Of a DNA stretch of 64,000 bases, positions 11,422-21,857 are shown one piece after another. Source of the stretch: Gambelia wislizenii. Lineage: Eukaryota; Chordata; Lepidosauria; Squamata; Crotaphytidae. Numbering within the stretch: position 1 is the stretch's first letter; every line of letters begins with the position of its first letter. The notes beneath the pieces were generated by a model. That model had not been told where the DNA came from. It saw nothing but the letters and a program-made list of their open reading frames with translations, and ran no database searches. A program made the position numbers and the translations under genes. The stretch spans positions 10,268,501 to 10,332,500 of the forward strand of contig JAUMIR010000014.1 of the NCBI GenBank assembly GCA_030847615.1. The letters run 5' to 3'.

Positions 11422-11541
11422 AATGTTACAGTGCCTGGTATTCCCAGGTGGTCTCCCATCCAAGTACTAACCAGGCCCGACCCTGCTTAGCTTCTGAGAT
11501 CAGACAAGATTGGGCTTGTTCAGGGTGGTATGGCCGTAGGC
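11422..11541 (-). rRNA. Full-length 5S rRNA-like sequence (probable pseudogene)
   Basis: On the minus strand it starts GCCTACGGCCATACCACCCT and continues through AAGCTAAGCAGGGTCGGGCC, GGTTAGTACTTGGATGGGAG and CTGGGAATACCAGG, spanning about 120 nt as 5S should. The internal control region is well kept. Changes concentrate at CpG sites: the region normally GCGCCCGATCTCGTC reads AAGCCCAATCTTGTC, and the 3' end (CACTGTAACATT) departs from the usual TGCTGTAGGC. No clear T-run terminator follows directly. CpG decay inside a transposon argues for a retropseudogene or SINE-derived copy. Confidence 0.85.
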
Positions 11542-12235
11542 ATGTCTTCGCCATCATGGCAACACAAGACGGAAGGCACCATGGTTTAAAACAGGAACAA
11601 CGATGAGCGGTACCTATAGCTAGTCCGTCACCTACCTGGATAATGACCTCGTTTCTTTGCGCTACTTGGCTGCACTCTTGCCACTGCATGTGATGCCCGC
11701 TCGTTGTGAATCATGCACGTGAGCACAGCTGGTACCAGCATCACCAGCGCCAGTGACTGTGCATCAGGACAAAAATCCCTTGACATCTCAGGCTTTTCTA
11801 GGTCCACCTGTGTTTGCTGAGAAGCCGGTAAATTCTAAACGCAGGATTCTCACTGCCTTTTGCATCAGCATTGGGAGGTCACCTGCGAGGAAAAGGCATG
11901 CAAAGCCATGGTGGTACCTATGCCTTCTGTCCCTCATCATCGTGTTCCCCTTCCTCCCGTCCAACTTCTTCCACTGCATTATCACTCTCCCCAATAGAGA
12001 AGTGATCAGAGATGGTATCCACATCCTGTGTGTGTGCGAACTATTCTAGCCTCTCTACTGACCATTGGAGCAGGGGCAGGAGGGTTCTGGAAAAAAACAC
12101 GTTAGGCATGCTATTTGCCCTGAATGCCTTCGGGTTGCCCTGCTGCTGCTTAGGGAGGATACTGATGGCGGGGAGCGGAGGGGATCTGCCCTATGCACCC
12201 GAGACCCAATCTTCCTCCTCCTCCTCGACCCACTG

Positions 12236-12560
12236 CGGTGGCCGGGTGAGGGTGTGTGTGCCTGCACGCACGCTGCTGGCCGGGGCAATCGCATGGCTTC
12301 ATGAAAAAAACTGCCGGTCACTGGCAGTGAGCGGGCATGCAGGTCGCCAGCAAATTGCAAACCGCTGGCATGGCTAGAGCCAAGCACCTCTGTGGCTTCC
12401 CAGTGTGTGTGCCTGCACATGTGGTGCTAGCCAAGGCAGTTGCGTGGCTGCGTGAGACCTGCCGGCCATTGGCCGTGAGCGTGCGCATATCCCACCAGCA
12501 GACTGGTAGCCTCTGGCGCGGCTGGAGCTAAGAGCCTCCGCGGCTTCCCTCCCTCCACAC
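12236..12560 (+). repeat. GC-rich two-copy tandem repeat, ~150-bp unit
   Basis: The block GTGTGTGTGCCTGCAC occurs at 12252-12267 and again at 12403-12418. Each is followed by matching segments (tgctggcc/gctagcca, ctgccggtcactggc/ctgccggccattggc, then a 'gcatggctagagc'-type end). CpG content is much higher than in flanking DNA. It lies in the DIRS gag side. Confidence 0.65.
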
Positions 12561-13212
12561 ACTGCAATCGGTCCCCTGGTTGCATCCTCTTCGCCCCTAA
12601 TTTATCCCTCCTCACCCCCGTCCCCGATGGTGGGGGGGATGAGAGGATCGACGGGGGCAGAGGAGGGAGGACAGGGGGGGTGAAGGAATTTTGAATGTCC
12701 CTGTTGGGAACCCCCTCCCTGTAAAAAGCCGTCTAAAACTAGCAGGTCGGGCTGGACTAGCATCGCGACTAGCCAGCGTGCCGCTTCTCTGGCCACCACG
12801 TCCCAGATCCAGGCTGGCACGGGTGCCACCAGTCCGCCCCTGCCCGTCCTCTCCCCAGAGGGGCCCCTCAGCACTCACATCTGCTCCTGAAAGAGGCAGC
12901 AGACGATCAAGTCTGCTTCCCGGTCCGCGTCGTGCGCGGGGGTATGGCCAGAGGCCGCCAGGGTATCCATCAGCTCCCCGCTGTTGGGGGAGCTCTGCGA
13001 GCCCTCCTCCTGGAGGTCGCTGCCTGCAGCCGACTCCCGGCTGGCTCCTCGCCCCTCAGGTGGAGCGGAGCCGGGAGGGATTAACGGTGGTCGAAGCGGG
13101 GGGCTTCTCCCCCTTATTTGACTTCTTAGTATCATCTACGTTGCTGTCTCTCATCCTGCTGCCCTTCCATGGGGCACTCTGTCTCCAGTCTTCCTCCAGT
13201 AGGATCCTTTGC

Positions 13213-13251
13213 ATCATCATCATCATCATTATTATTATTATTATTATTATT
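13213..13251 (+). repeat. (CAT)n/(ATT)n microsatellite
   Basis: A run of CAT triplets passes into ATT triplets close to the DIRS right ITR. Confidence 0.9.
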
Positions 13252-13344
13252 AAACCAAGGATCCAAGATGGCTCCTGGCCACATGGAGGAAGACAAAGAG
13301 ACAGCTAAGACCACACGTCCTACCAGGAGCGTAGGCAGGAAACA

Positions 13345-13482
13345 GACTGGGTAGCCAGGGGTCGTCCCTCCCAGATGACCTCACCGGTGGGCAGTCCTAA
13401 AAAAGTTTGTTCCCTGCCTACTAGGAGCAAGTGGGAAGAACTACCCAAGCAAGTGGATGCTTTGTAGTCCTCCCCAATGGGA
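13345..13482 (-). repeat. DIRS right inverted terminal repeat
   Basis: Inverse of 7845-7960 over about 116 bp with few mismatches, including TTTTTTAGGACTGCCCACCG when read on the minus strand. Its outer 27 bp (13455-13481) differ from the left ITR but are complementary to the second half of the ICR at 8234-8262. LINE copy A resumes immediately at AAGGCCAATCCGAG. Confidence 0.9.
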
Positions 13483-14455
13483 AAGGCCAATCCGAGATAA
13501 GCAAGTCCGGTTGCAGAAAGCACAGCAGAGGGTCTCCTTGGGTGATGTTTCTGGTTTGTGATTCTTTCTGCATTGTCGTTTCTCTTCAAGATTTGTTCGA
13601 TGTGAGTTCTCAAATAAAGCTGCAGCATTGTGGACAGTGTGTCTACATGCCTCCCGATGTGAGGCCAGGGCGAACCATTGTTGGTGATCAATTTGGCCGA
13701 GCCTGAGATGTTGCTTCAGGGAGTCCTTGTATCGCTTTTTTGGAGCACCCCTCTTACGCTGACCCGTGGCGAGTTCACTGTAGAGTACTATTTTGGGGAG
13801 GCAATGGTCCTCCATCCTAGAAACGTGGCCTGCCCAGCGCAGCTGTGTTCGCAATATCATGGCCTCAATGCTGGTGATCTCTGCTTGCTCAAGGACAGCA
13901 ACATTCGTCACATAGTCAGTCCAGTGTATATTTAGGATTGTACATACACAGCGCTGATGAAAACATTCGAGGAGTCGTAAGTGTTGGCAATAGGTGACCC
14001 ATGTTTCAGACCCATAAAGGAGAACAGACAGTACAATGGCTCTTGACACACTGATTTTCGTTCTTCGCCTCAGCTGTTTGTTACTCCAGACTCTTTTGTA
14101 AATACTTCCAAATGTGCTCTATGTCTTTGCTAATCTGTGATCAATCTCTTTTTTCAATCTTGGCATCTGAGGAGATGATGCTTCCCAGGTAGGTGAACTG
14201 CTGAACGGACTTAAGCACAGAGTTGCCGACGGCAATGTGGGGATGGTGGAGTTCGTCCTGTGGTGCAGGCTGGTAGAGAACTTCCATTTTCTTCAGGTTG
14301 ACTTCCAACCCAAACAGCTCTGCAGCTGTTGCAAAGCAGGATGTTAGGCGCTGCAGAGCTGCTTCTGTGTGGGCAACAAGGGCAGCAGCATCAGCAAAGA
14401 GCAGCTCACGAACTAGATAGTTTAGTGTCTTAGTGTGAGTAAATCTCCCAGATCT
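13483..14455 (-). pseudogene. (AG)n-tailed LINE copy A, RT and C-terminal domain
   Basis: The minus-strand frames give the RT palm end (LLFADAAALVAHTEAAL at about 14410-14340, an A replacing D in the FADD box), thumb region FTYLGSIISSDAKI, then LLYGSETWVTY, MILRTQLRWAGHVSRMEDH and CAFCNRTCLSRIGL, the start of a C-terminal Cys/His knuckle. The LINE is 5'-truncated near 14455, and its last ~90 bp lie at 7703-7792 beyond the DIRS insertion. The clade is not assigned; the C-terminal architecture resembles RTE/jockey-like non-LTR elements. A stop near 14141 and the lost Asp show it is inactive. Confidence 0.85.
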
Positions 14456-14459
14456 CACA

Positions 14460-15690
14460 ACAACCCTGTAAGGTAGGCTGGTGGGTTTAAATTCCTCCTC
14501 CCCCTTCTCAGCATTTCACACTTTCCCCAGAATTGCTGGGGGTGAGTTGTTCTGTTGCCCTGCCACTACCACCATCAGTTGACTGCCTGGGTGTTGTCAC
14601 AGGTGGCTGTCACCACCTCCAGGTGACTGTTTGGGTCCCAATCTGGGCTACAGATTGAATGACAGGAATGCATTGTGAGGTGGAGAGGGAATTTGCATGT
14701 GGGTGGTGATTGGCTGGGTGTGGGTTGAGTGTGTTTCCTGAGCAGCCAATCAGCACACTGGGAGAGGCAACATACCCAAGAGAATTATATCTATAATATA
14801 TATATAGATACATATAGATATAGACATTTTATGAGCATCCTTTCCACTGCCCTTACTCCAGGACACAATTCTACCAAGAATCATCAGCTTTATGCCTCTG
14901 GCCTGGATCACAGCACCTCTCTTGATAGTGCCATTTACATTTTGAATGCATACATTTTCTAAGAGAGCTGTTGATCTAGGGTGAGGAAACATGTGGCCTT
15001 TCACCTGCTGCAGGACTGCAGTTCCCACCATTTCTCACAACTGGCCATGCTGGCTATGGCTGATAGCATGCAATTCAACATCAAGAGGGCCAGACGTGTC
15101 CACACCTCTGTGTTCAGATGCTCTTTTTGGAGACTGAAGCAGCACCGCTTTATGGTGCAAAAGCAGGCTTGTGGGACAGAGTGGGAAGGGAATGTGTTTT
15201 CAAGCACCTTTGAACAATTCAGTCACAGCTTCCCTACACTGTTGCTTCCTCCCAAAGCAGATTCAGCAGCAGAAGCATAGGGTTCTGCAAAGTGATGGGT
15301 CAGGCAGCAAAGCAGAGCTCACAGGTTTTTTTAAACTTCCTCTTGAGGCACATTTCTTTCAAGCAGCTTCAGCAACTCTCACAGCTAAGCTCTCTGTCCT
15401 GCAAAGATTGGAGCAAGAGGATAAGGACAAGCCCTCTCCACAAGTTTGGCAGATGGTCCAATGGTGGACTCTTGGCCTGATCCAGTATTGCCTTCATGCT
15501 GTCATCGTCCTTCAGACAGCTGGTGTGCCTTATCTTTTCACTCAGCAATAATCTAATAACCAAATCAGCTTTTTCTGGGTACATTATTTAGCCATCTGCT
15601 CACTGACCTATGGACCCTTCACCAACAAACCAGCCCTTGGAGATACAATTGCTGCTGAGTTCAGGTAACAAATGAATACAACTGGTTACT
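14460..15690. other. Gene-free spacer
   Basis: No exon or repeat family recognised. A TA-rich microsatellite lies at about 14788-14822. The chance frames, including 126 aa at 15171-15551, have no recognisable domain. Confidence 0.4.
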
Positions 15691-15694
15691 CTAC

Positions 15695-15990
15695 TGCCAG
15701 GGTGGGCAAAATGCAGTTCATGGGCTGCATGTGGCCCTTAGAGTTGTTTTTGAGGCACCTAAAGGCCCTCACCCATACTGAATTTTTAAAACTTTTTTTT
15801 TTTAACCAAATATGCCCTTCTACTCTCTGCAGACAATTTTTACATTTTGGGGGTCCTCTGGGCTCTTTCAGGCCTAGAGGAGGCCTTCTTAAAAAACCAG
15901 GATGTAACTGGGAAGGGGTAAAGAATGGCAAAATTGCCCCCCAACATCCTCTAGGAAGTATAGGCATTCATTTTGAGTTTTAAAACTTTT
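15695..15990 (+). mobile_element. Non-autonomous hAT-like element (putative)
   Basis: Starts CAGGGTGGGCAAAATGCAG and carries the 'gggctgcatgtggccc' block shared with the reverse complement of the element at 1712-2152. No coding capacity. Confidence 0.45.
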
Positions 15991-16559
15991 TTAAAAATTA
16001 GAAGAATGTGTTTCACAAATATTATTGCACTGTAGTGGTATGGATCCTGACTTCAAGTAAAGAGGGCGGTTGGATGTAGATTTCACTCATCTTATAGGTA
16101 TGTGTACCTTGGTTTGCAAATCTTTATACAGTAATTACTTTTAAAAATTATTTCCCCCCTCCCCAAATAAAATCATTGTTGGTCCATTATGGGTATGATC
16201 TATTCAGAGATTTGCTGTTTTGATTTTAGATACCTCCTGTAACTCAGTAGGACTAAAAAGGCTGACACTGTGCCCTGATCTAGTGTTAGTCAAAGTGGTG
16301 GTCATCAGACCAGTCCCTACGCCATTGGCTGCTGGCCCCTGGTGAGTTTCTAGGAACAACTGTAGCCAGTTGGAACAAAGATAGTGCTGTTGTCTGGCAC
16401 TCTGGAAAAAAATAGTTACTGGTCTCCCACCTAAGATAGTATGAGAAGCAGTGCTCTTGATTTAATAATATTAAATATCTTGTGATTGTTGGTCCACGGT
16501 ATAATTTTATTGATCACATGTTCCATGCACAAGACAAAATTATATTGGTGTATCTACTG
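15991..16559. other. Gene-free AT-rich spacer
   Basis: Nothing recognised before the CR1 insertion at 16560. Confidence 0.4.
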
Positions 16560-18004
16560 GAATGGAAGAAAAAAGTAAGCAAGAGGTCCCAGCAGACTGG
16601 AGGAGGGCAAATGTTGTCCCCATCTTTAAAAAGGAGAAAAAAGAAGACCCAAATAATTATCGTCCAGTCAGCCTGACATCAATACTAGGAAAGATTCTAG
16701 AGCAGATCCTTAGACAGACAGTCTGTAACCACTTAGAAGGGAATTCCAGATCACAAAGAGTCAACATGGATTTCTCAAAAACAAGTCTTGCCAGACTAAT
16801 ATCATCTCTTTTTTTGATAGAGTTACTAACTTGATAGATGAAGGGAACGCAGTGGATGTAGTGTATCTTGATTTTAGTAAGGCTTTTGGCAAGGTGCCCC
16901 ATGATATTCTTGCAAAAAAAGTTAGTAACCTGTGGGCTAGACAATGCAACTGTTAGGTGGATTTGTATTTGGTTGACTGACCAAACCCAAAGGGTAGTCA
17001 CCAATGGCTCCTCTTCATCCAGGAGAGAAGTGACTAGTGGGGTGCCACAGGGTTCGTGTCCTGGGCCCAGTGCTATTCAACATCTTTATCAATGACTTGG
17101 ATGAGGAAATACAGGCTATGCTTATCAAGTTTGCAGATGACACCAAATTAGGAGGGGGAGCTAATACTCCAGAGGACAGGCTCAGAATCCAAAATGACCT
17201 CAACAGATTAGAAAGCTGGGCCAATATTAACAAAATGAATTTCATCAGGGAGAAATGTAGAATAGTACACTTGGGCAGTAAAAATGAAATGCACAGATAC
17301 AGGATGGGTGATATCTGGCTTGATGGCAGTACATGCAAAAGGGATCTAGGAGTCTTAGTGGACCACAAGCTGAACATGAGTCAGCAGTGTGATGCAGCAG
17401 CTAAAAAAGCCAATGCGATTCTAGGGTGCATTAATAGGAGTATAGTGTCTAGATCAAGGGAAGTAATAGTTCCACTGTATTCTGCTTTGGTCAGGCCTCA
17501 CCTGGAATACTACGTCTGTTTCTGGGCACCACAATTTAGGAAGGATATTGAGAAACTGGAACGTGTCCAGAGGAGAGTGACCAGGATGGTGGGTGGTCTG
17601 GAAGCCATGCCCTATGAGGAGCGGCTTAGGGAGCTGGGCATGTTTGTTCGGGAGAAGGGAAGGTTGAGAGGGGACATGATAGTCATGTTTAAATATTTGA
17701 AGGGGTCATACTGAGGATGGAGCAGGCTTTTTTTCTGCTACCCTAGAGACTAGGACATGGAGCAATGGGTTCAAACTAGAGGAAAAGAGATTCCACCTAA
17801 ACCTTAGGAAGAACTTCCTGAAAGTAAGAGCTGGTTGGAAGTGGATTACACTGCCTGGGAATGTGGTGGAGTCTCCTTCTTTGGAGGTTTTAAACAGAGC
17901 CTGGATGGCCATCTGTCGGGAATGATTTGATTGTGTATTCCTGCATGGCAGGGGGTTGGACTGGATGGCCCTTGTGGTCTCTTCCAACTCTATGATTCTA
18001 TGAT
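16560..18004 (+). pseudogene. CR1 LINE, 5'-truncated, long copy
   Basis: Frames spell CR1 pol from mid-fingers to the C-terminus: DWRRANVVPIFKK, NNYRPVSLTSILGK, YLDFSKAFGKVP (palm motif A, about 16866), then GVPQGS, FINDLDE, and LIKFADDTKLGG with an intact FADD box near 17133. The 225-aa frame at 17037-17714 continues to [17 protein letters not shown] and [12 protein letters not shown], with the final part in another frame (HLNIRKN type, to about 17900). The 3' end has the CR1 hallmark short repeat CTATGATTCTATGA at 17991-18004. Several frameshifts make it inactive. CR1 is the dominant old LINE of sauropsids. Confidence 0.92.
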
Positions 18005-18244
18005 ATGAATTATAAAATAGTGGATTGTAGTCTTCCAAGATTCTGCTAGGGGGCAGTCTTGCTTCTCAGACCCTGACAACCTTCTACTCCCCATGTAAAG
18101 GCTTTGCCTGAGGAGCAGATTCTCTAGACAATAGTTCCTTGCTAAAGCACAACACCCTACCTATTCCTTCCCAGCTACATCACTCTTCTCCTTAATGTTA
18201 TTTTACCATCTTTGCTGGATGAAGAAACCTGTGACATTTCAAAA

Positions 18245-18475
18245 GCTGTGTGTGTGTGTGTGCCTTCAAGTTGCCTGTTGACTTACAGTGACCCCATGAA
18301 TTCCATAGGCTTTTCTTAGGCGAGAAATACTCAGAGGTGGTTTTGCCAGCTTCTTCCTGTGAAATATAGTCTACAGCACCTGGTATTTCTTGGTGATCCA
18401 GGTACTAACCTGGGCTAACCCTGCTTAGCTTCCAAGATCAGACAGGATCTGGTGCCTTTAGGGTAGCTAATGTGA
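18245..18475 (-). mobile_element. 5S-Sauria chimeric SINE
   Basis: On the minus strand a 5S-rRNA-like head (GATCTTGGAAGCTAAGCAGG, then GGTTAGTACCTGGAT and AATACCAGGTGCTGTAG) is joined to a Sauria-SINE body ending in a Bov-B-like tail (GTCACTGTAAGTCAACAGGC, CTTGAAGGCACACACAC). Such SINEs are known from lizards. The trailing (CA)n is at 18248-18261. Confidence 0.85.
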
Positions 18476-18479
18476 TGTT

Positions 18480-20060
18480 TTTTGTGTGTAAGTCTATCAT
18501 AAACATCTATCACCACAGAATGGATTTTGGATTTCATTGTCTTTTTGTCTTGTGGCCAATGTGGCTACCCCTAAATTGTTGCCATTACCTTAAAATACCT
18601 GACCCTGTCTGCTACACTTCCAGGAATTAGCCTCAAGGACCTGAACTAGTCTGAAGGACATCATTTTCTCTGCTGCAGACCTTAGCTCAACTCCTGGCCT
18701 CCCATAAGACTCACTCTTGTTTCTGTCTGCTTGTTCTACTCAAACTACTCTAGCTGAATGTGCTGCTCTACCCAGCCCTGAATTCAAATCAGGACTCTGC
18801 TTCTAAGAAGACCTTCCTCAGATGTGTGGCAATAAGCTAGCAGAGGACTTAAGAAAAAGCTTGTCTTTTTTAATTATGAATTTCTCTGCATGAGGTAGTT
18901 CACAGTTCTCTACTGAGATGTGAAGCTCCTTTGTGGCACGAGGCAATGCGGATATGCAGGAGATGCTCATGAATGTTCGAACAAGCCTGTTCAGTTCTCA
19001 ACGCTGTGCTCTGGGGAAGCTTATCAGTTCCTCTATGTAAGAGGATGAGTAGTGGCACACAAGTTTCTCTAAAAGATAGCTTTGCCCATCCCTACTGAGC
19101 TTCCTTGCAGTGCTCAGATGCACAGAAGAAATGAACGTGGACTAGGTTGTAATCTCTGCATACAGGGCAACATCAAGACCTAGGACACCTAAGACAGCAA
19201 ACCCTGTAAATGGAAAGCATACCATAAACATGTCTTCAAATTTTCTGCAAAGCCTAGGAGCCCTACAGAAGACATACAGGAGGGGTGTCCTCAGCAGACC
19301 TCAGTGCTGAAAGACCTTCTTGAGAATTTGAATCCCACCTACCGTATATAAGCAAATTAAGATGATTTGCAGTGTGACTATCCAAAAACTTCACCACCAC
19401 CCCCCAAAAAAACCCAGCACAGTGCCAGACATGAAAAGAGATGCATTCAAGGCAAAAGAATTCAGAATGCCATAAGAAAAGCATAAGTAAAATCCCTTGT
19501 TATTTTTAGCATTTAATAGCAGCTGATGTTTGGTGGTTCGATGCAAACAACAGAGCCCAATTAAGACTGCCAGAATAAGGCTGGGCCGAGCTCGAGCCCC
19601 GGCCATCCTTTGTGCATATTTTCCAAGAAATAAGCAGCAATTAATTCTATTCATCTTTGAAGGCTGCTCCTTCCACTTGTTGTTTCCTTTGACAGCCCTT
19701 CTCTGTAATTTTTGGACAGGCATTGGAAAAAGGTGTGTACAGCTGGGCTGTGTGTGAGAAGGAGAACGGGTTTATGGCTGCATACCTAAAATAACTGTGG
19801 AGACATCACAATCTGATCTGAAAAAGACACACACAGCAGGCTCTCAGGAGCAGCCATCTTCCTTTCAAGATTTTCTGCACCTAAAAACAAAGAGGCAGGA
19901 GGACGATAAGAGCAACTTATTTCAAAAAGGGTGGAACTGTGATGGAATTTGCTAGCCACGTTTCTCCACATGGCAAAAATTATGCCACAAATAAAGAACG
20001 CTGCTTTTCAGAACAATCTAGTGGATTGTTGAGAGTCAAAGCACACACCATGTATGTCAG
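18480..20060. other. Gene-free spacer
   Basis: No exon, RNA gene or clear repeat boundary recognised. The 110-aa minus frame near 19723-19391 shows no family resemblance. Confidence 0.4.
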
Positions 20061-20069
20061 GTAGCCACA

Positions 20070-20703
20070 ATGGTCATTAATGAATTCAAGTCTCCAGGGT
20101 CGGATGAACTATATCCAAGGGTACTAAAAGAACTGGCAGAAGTAACCTCAGAACCACTAGCAATAATCTTTGAGAAGTCCTGGAGAACAGGAGGGGTCCC
20201 AGCAGACTGGAGGAGGGCAAATGTTGTCCCCATCTTTAAAAAGGGGGGAAAAGAAGAACCAAATATTTATCACCCAGTCAGCCTAACATCAATACTAGGA
20301 AAAGCCATGCCCTTTGAGGAGTGGCTTAGGGAGGTGGGTATGTTTAGCCTGGGGAAGAGAAGGCTAAGGGGGAACATGACAGCCATGTTTAAATATTTGA
20401 AGGGATGTCATACTGAGGATAGAGCAAGCTTGTTTTCTGCGACCCAAGAGACTAGGACATGGAGCAATGGGTTCAAACTACAGGAAAAGAGATTCCATCT
20501 AAACATTAGGAAGAACTTCCTGATGGTAAGAGCTGTTTGGCAGTGGAATGCACTGCCTCTGAGTATGGTGGAGTCTCCTTCTTTGGAGGTTTTTAAGCAG
20601 AGGCTGGATGGACATCTGTTGGGAATGCTTTCATTGTTTATTCCTGCAGGGTGTTGGACTGGACAGCCCTTGTGGTCTCTTCCAACTCTATGATTCTATG
20701 ATT
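20070..20703 (+). pseudogene. CR1 LINE with internal in-frame deletion
   Basis: A single 207-aa open frame starts in the RT fingers (KSPGSDELYPRVLKELAE, DWRRANVVPIFKK, VSLTSILGK) and jumps directly to the extreme C-terminus (AMPFEEWLREVGMFSLGKRR, then LDGHLLGML). About 0.9 kb, including both catalytic Asp motifs, is missing relative to the copy at 16560. The join is near 20301, where GGAA is shared by both edges in the fuller copy. The 3' end has the CTATGATTCTATGATT signature at about 20688-20703. Without palm motifs it cannot be an RT. Confidence 0.9.
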
Positions 20704-20954
20704 AAAAAAAGAATGACTACAGTACTTTGGATGGGAGTGCATCGGGAGAGAGACAAAGTCCTCCCTACAGCTGGTTTTCCATCCAAAGTGCATCTTTCTA
20801 AACTGTTTTTTCTTCTGCAGAGTTCCAGGTCCACAACACAATACAGGTACTGCTACACTCCCAACACGTTGTCCCATGGTAATGGTGAACAAGAACAGAA
20901 CATAAGAAAAGGTTATGCAGATAAGGAAAATTAAGTAGCTGGTATCGCCAGGAT

Positions 20955-21010
20955 GACAGCGTGGTGTAATGATATGAGCACTGGACTACAACTCTGGAGA
21001 CCAGGTTTCC
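20955..21010 (+). repeat. Sauria SINE head fragment
   Basis: GCGTGGTGTAATGATATGAG and ACTACAACTCTGGAGACCAG match the tRNA-like head of the Sauria SINE. The rest is absent. Confidence 0.7.
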
Positions 21011-21087
21011 AAGTATGTTAATTGCAACAAAAAATTAATAACCCCTTCACCAGTTCCTCCCTATCCCTAAAGAATCCTGGGAACCAT

Positions 21088-21097
21088 AGTTCTGAAT
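21088..21097 (+). repeat. Target-site duplication of LINE copy B, left
   Basis: AGTTCTGAAT, repeated exactly at 22313-22322 on the other side of the element. Confidence 0.85.
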
Positions 21098-21857
21098 CTC
21101 TCTCTCTCTGGCTTCTCTTCGCAAACCAAGATTCAGGAAGGACTCATCCTGCACTTTCTGCAAGCACACTGATGACTAAAAAGGCCAATCCGAGATAGAC
21201 AAGCCCGGTTGCAAAAAGCACAGCAGAAGGTCTCCTTGGGTGATGTTTTTGGGTTGTGATTCTTTCTGCGTTGTCGTTTCTCTTCAAGACTTGTTCGGCG
21301 TGAGTTCTCAAATAAGGCTGCAGCATTGTGGATAGTGTGTCTCCATGCCTCCCAATGTGAGGCCAGGGCGGACCATTGTTGGTGATCAATTTGGCCAAGC
21401 CTGAGGTGTTGTTTCAGGGAGTTCTTGTATCGCTTATTTGGTGCGCCCCTCTTATGCTGATCCGTGGCGAGTTCACCGTATAATACTATTTTGGGGAGGC
21501 GATGGTCCTCCATCCTAGAAACATGTCCTGCCCAGTGCAGCTGTGTTCTCAATATCATGGCCTCAATGCTGGTGATCCCTGCTTGCTCAAGGACAGCAAC
21601 ATTTGTCACATAGTCAGTCTAGTGTATATTTAGGATTGTGCGTAAACAGCGCTGATGAAAGCATTCGAGGAGTCATAAATGGTGGCGATAGGTGACCCAT
21701 GTTTCAGACCCATAAAGGAGAATAGACAGTACAATGGCTCTATACACACTCATTTTTGTGTTTCGCCTCAGGTGTTTATTACTCCAGACTCTTTTGTAAA
21801 GTCTTCTAAATGCGCTATGTGCCTTTGCTAATCTGTGATCGATCTCTTTGTCAATCT
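21098..21857 (-). pseudogene. (AG)n-tailed LINE copy B, C-terminal half
   Basis: Minus-strand frames run from IDKEIDHRLAKAH (about 21855) through MILRTQLHWAGHVSRMEDHR, LPKIVLYGELATDQ and KRGAPNKRYKNSLKQHL to CAFCNRACLSRIGLFSHQ. A Cys-x2-Cys followed by His-x4-Cys gives a C-terminal zinc-knuckle-like motif. The 3' UTR ends in the CT run at 21098-21109, i.e. (AG)n on the sense strand. The open frame of 158 aa (21609-21133) is well kept, so this copy is relatively young. Confidence 0.9.

Larger units (their letters stand above)
9977..13135 (-). pseudogene. DIRS gag/RT region, not readable
   Basis: By position this should hold gag and the reverse transcriptase. I could not recognise an RT active site or a gag motif. 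Broken minus-strand frames occur at 10426-9977, 12024-11788 and 13135-12875, the last rich in Ser, Pro, Glu and Arg, which would suit a gag-like N-terminus. The interior is interrupted by a SINE fragment, a 5S-like sequence and a GC-rich tandem repeat, so part of the coding sequence was probably lost. Confidence 0.45.
7793..13482 (-). mobile_element. DIRS-type tyrosine-recombinase retroelement, near complete
   Basis: About 5.7 kb, the usual DIRS size. Reading on the minus strand, the order is right ITR, poorly preserved gag/RT region, RNase H (9797-9189), tyrosine recombinase (9065-8340), internal complementary region (8272-8172), left ITR. DIRS elements replicate through an RNA intermediate and are thought to integrate a circular DNA through the recombinase, so they leave no target duplication; none is seen here. 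Frames are broken by stops and frameshifts and the reverse-transcriptase core could not be recognised, so the copy is inactive. It sits inside LINE copy A and itself hosts a SINE piece and a 5S-like sequence. Confidence 0.88.

Noticed and set aside
12691..13308. 205-aa plus-strand open frame rich in Pro, Arg, Ser
   Set aside because: It lies antisense within the DIRS element in CpG-rich DNA, which lacks stops by composition. It has no domain.
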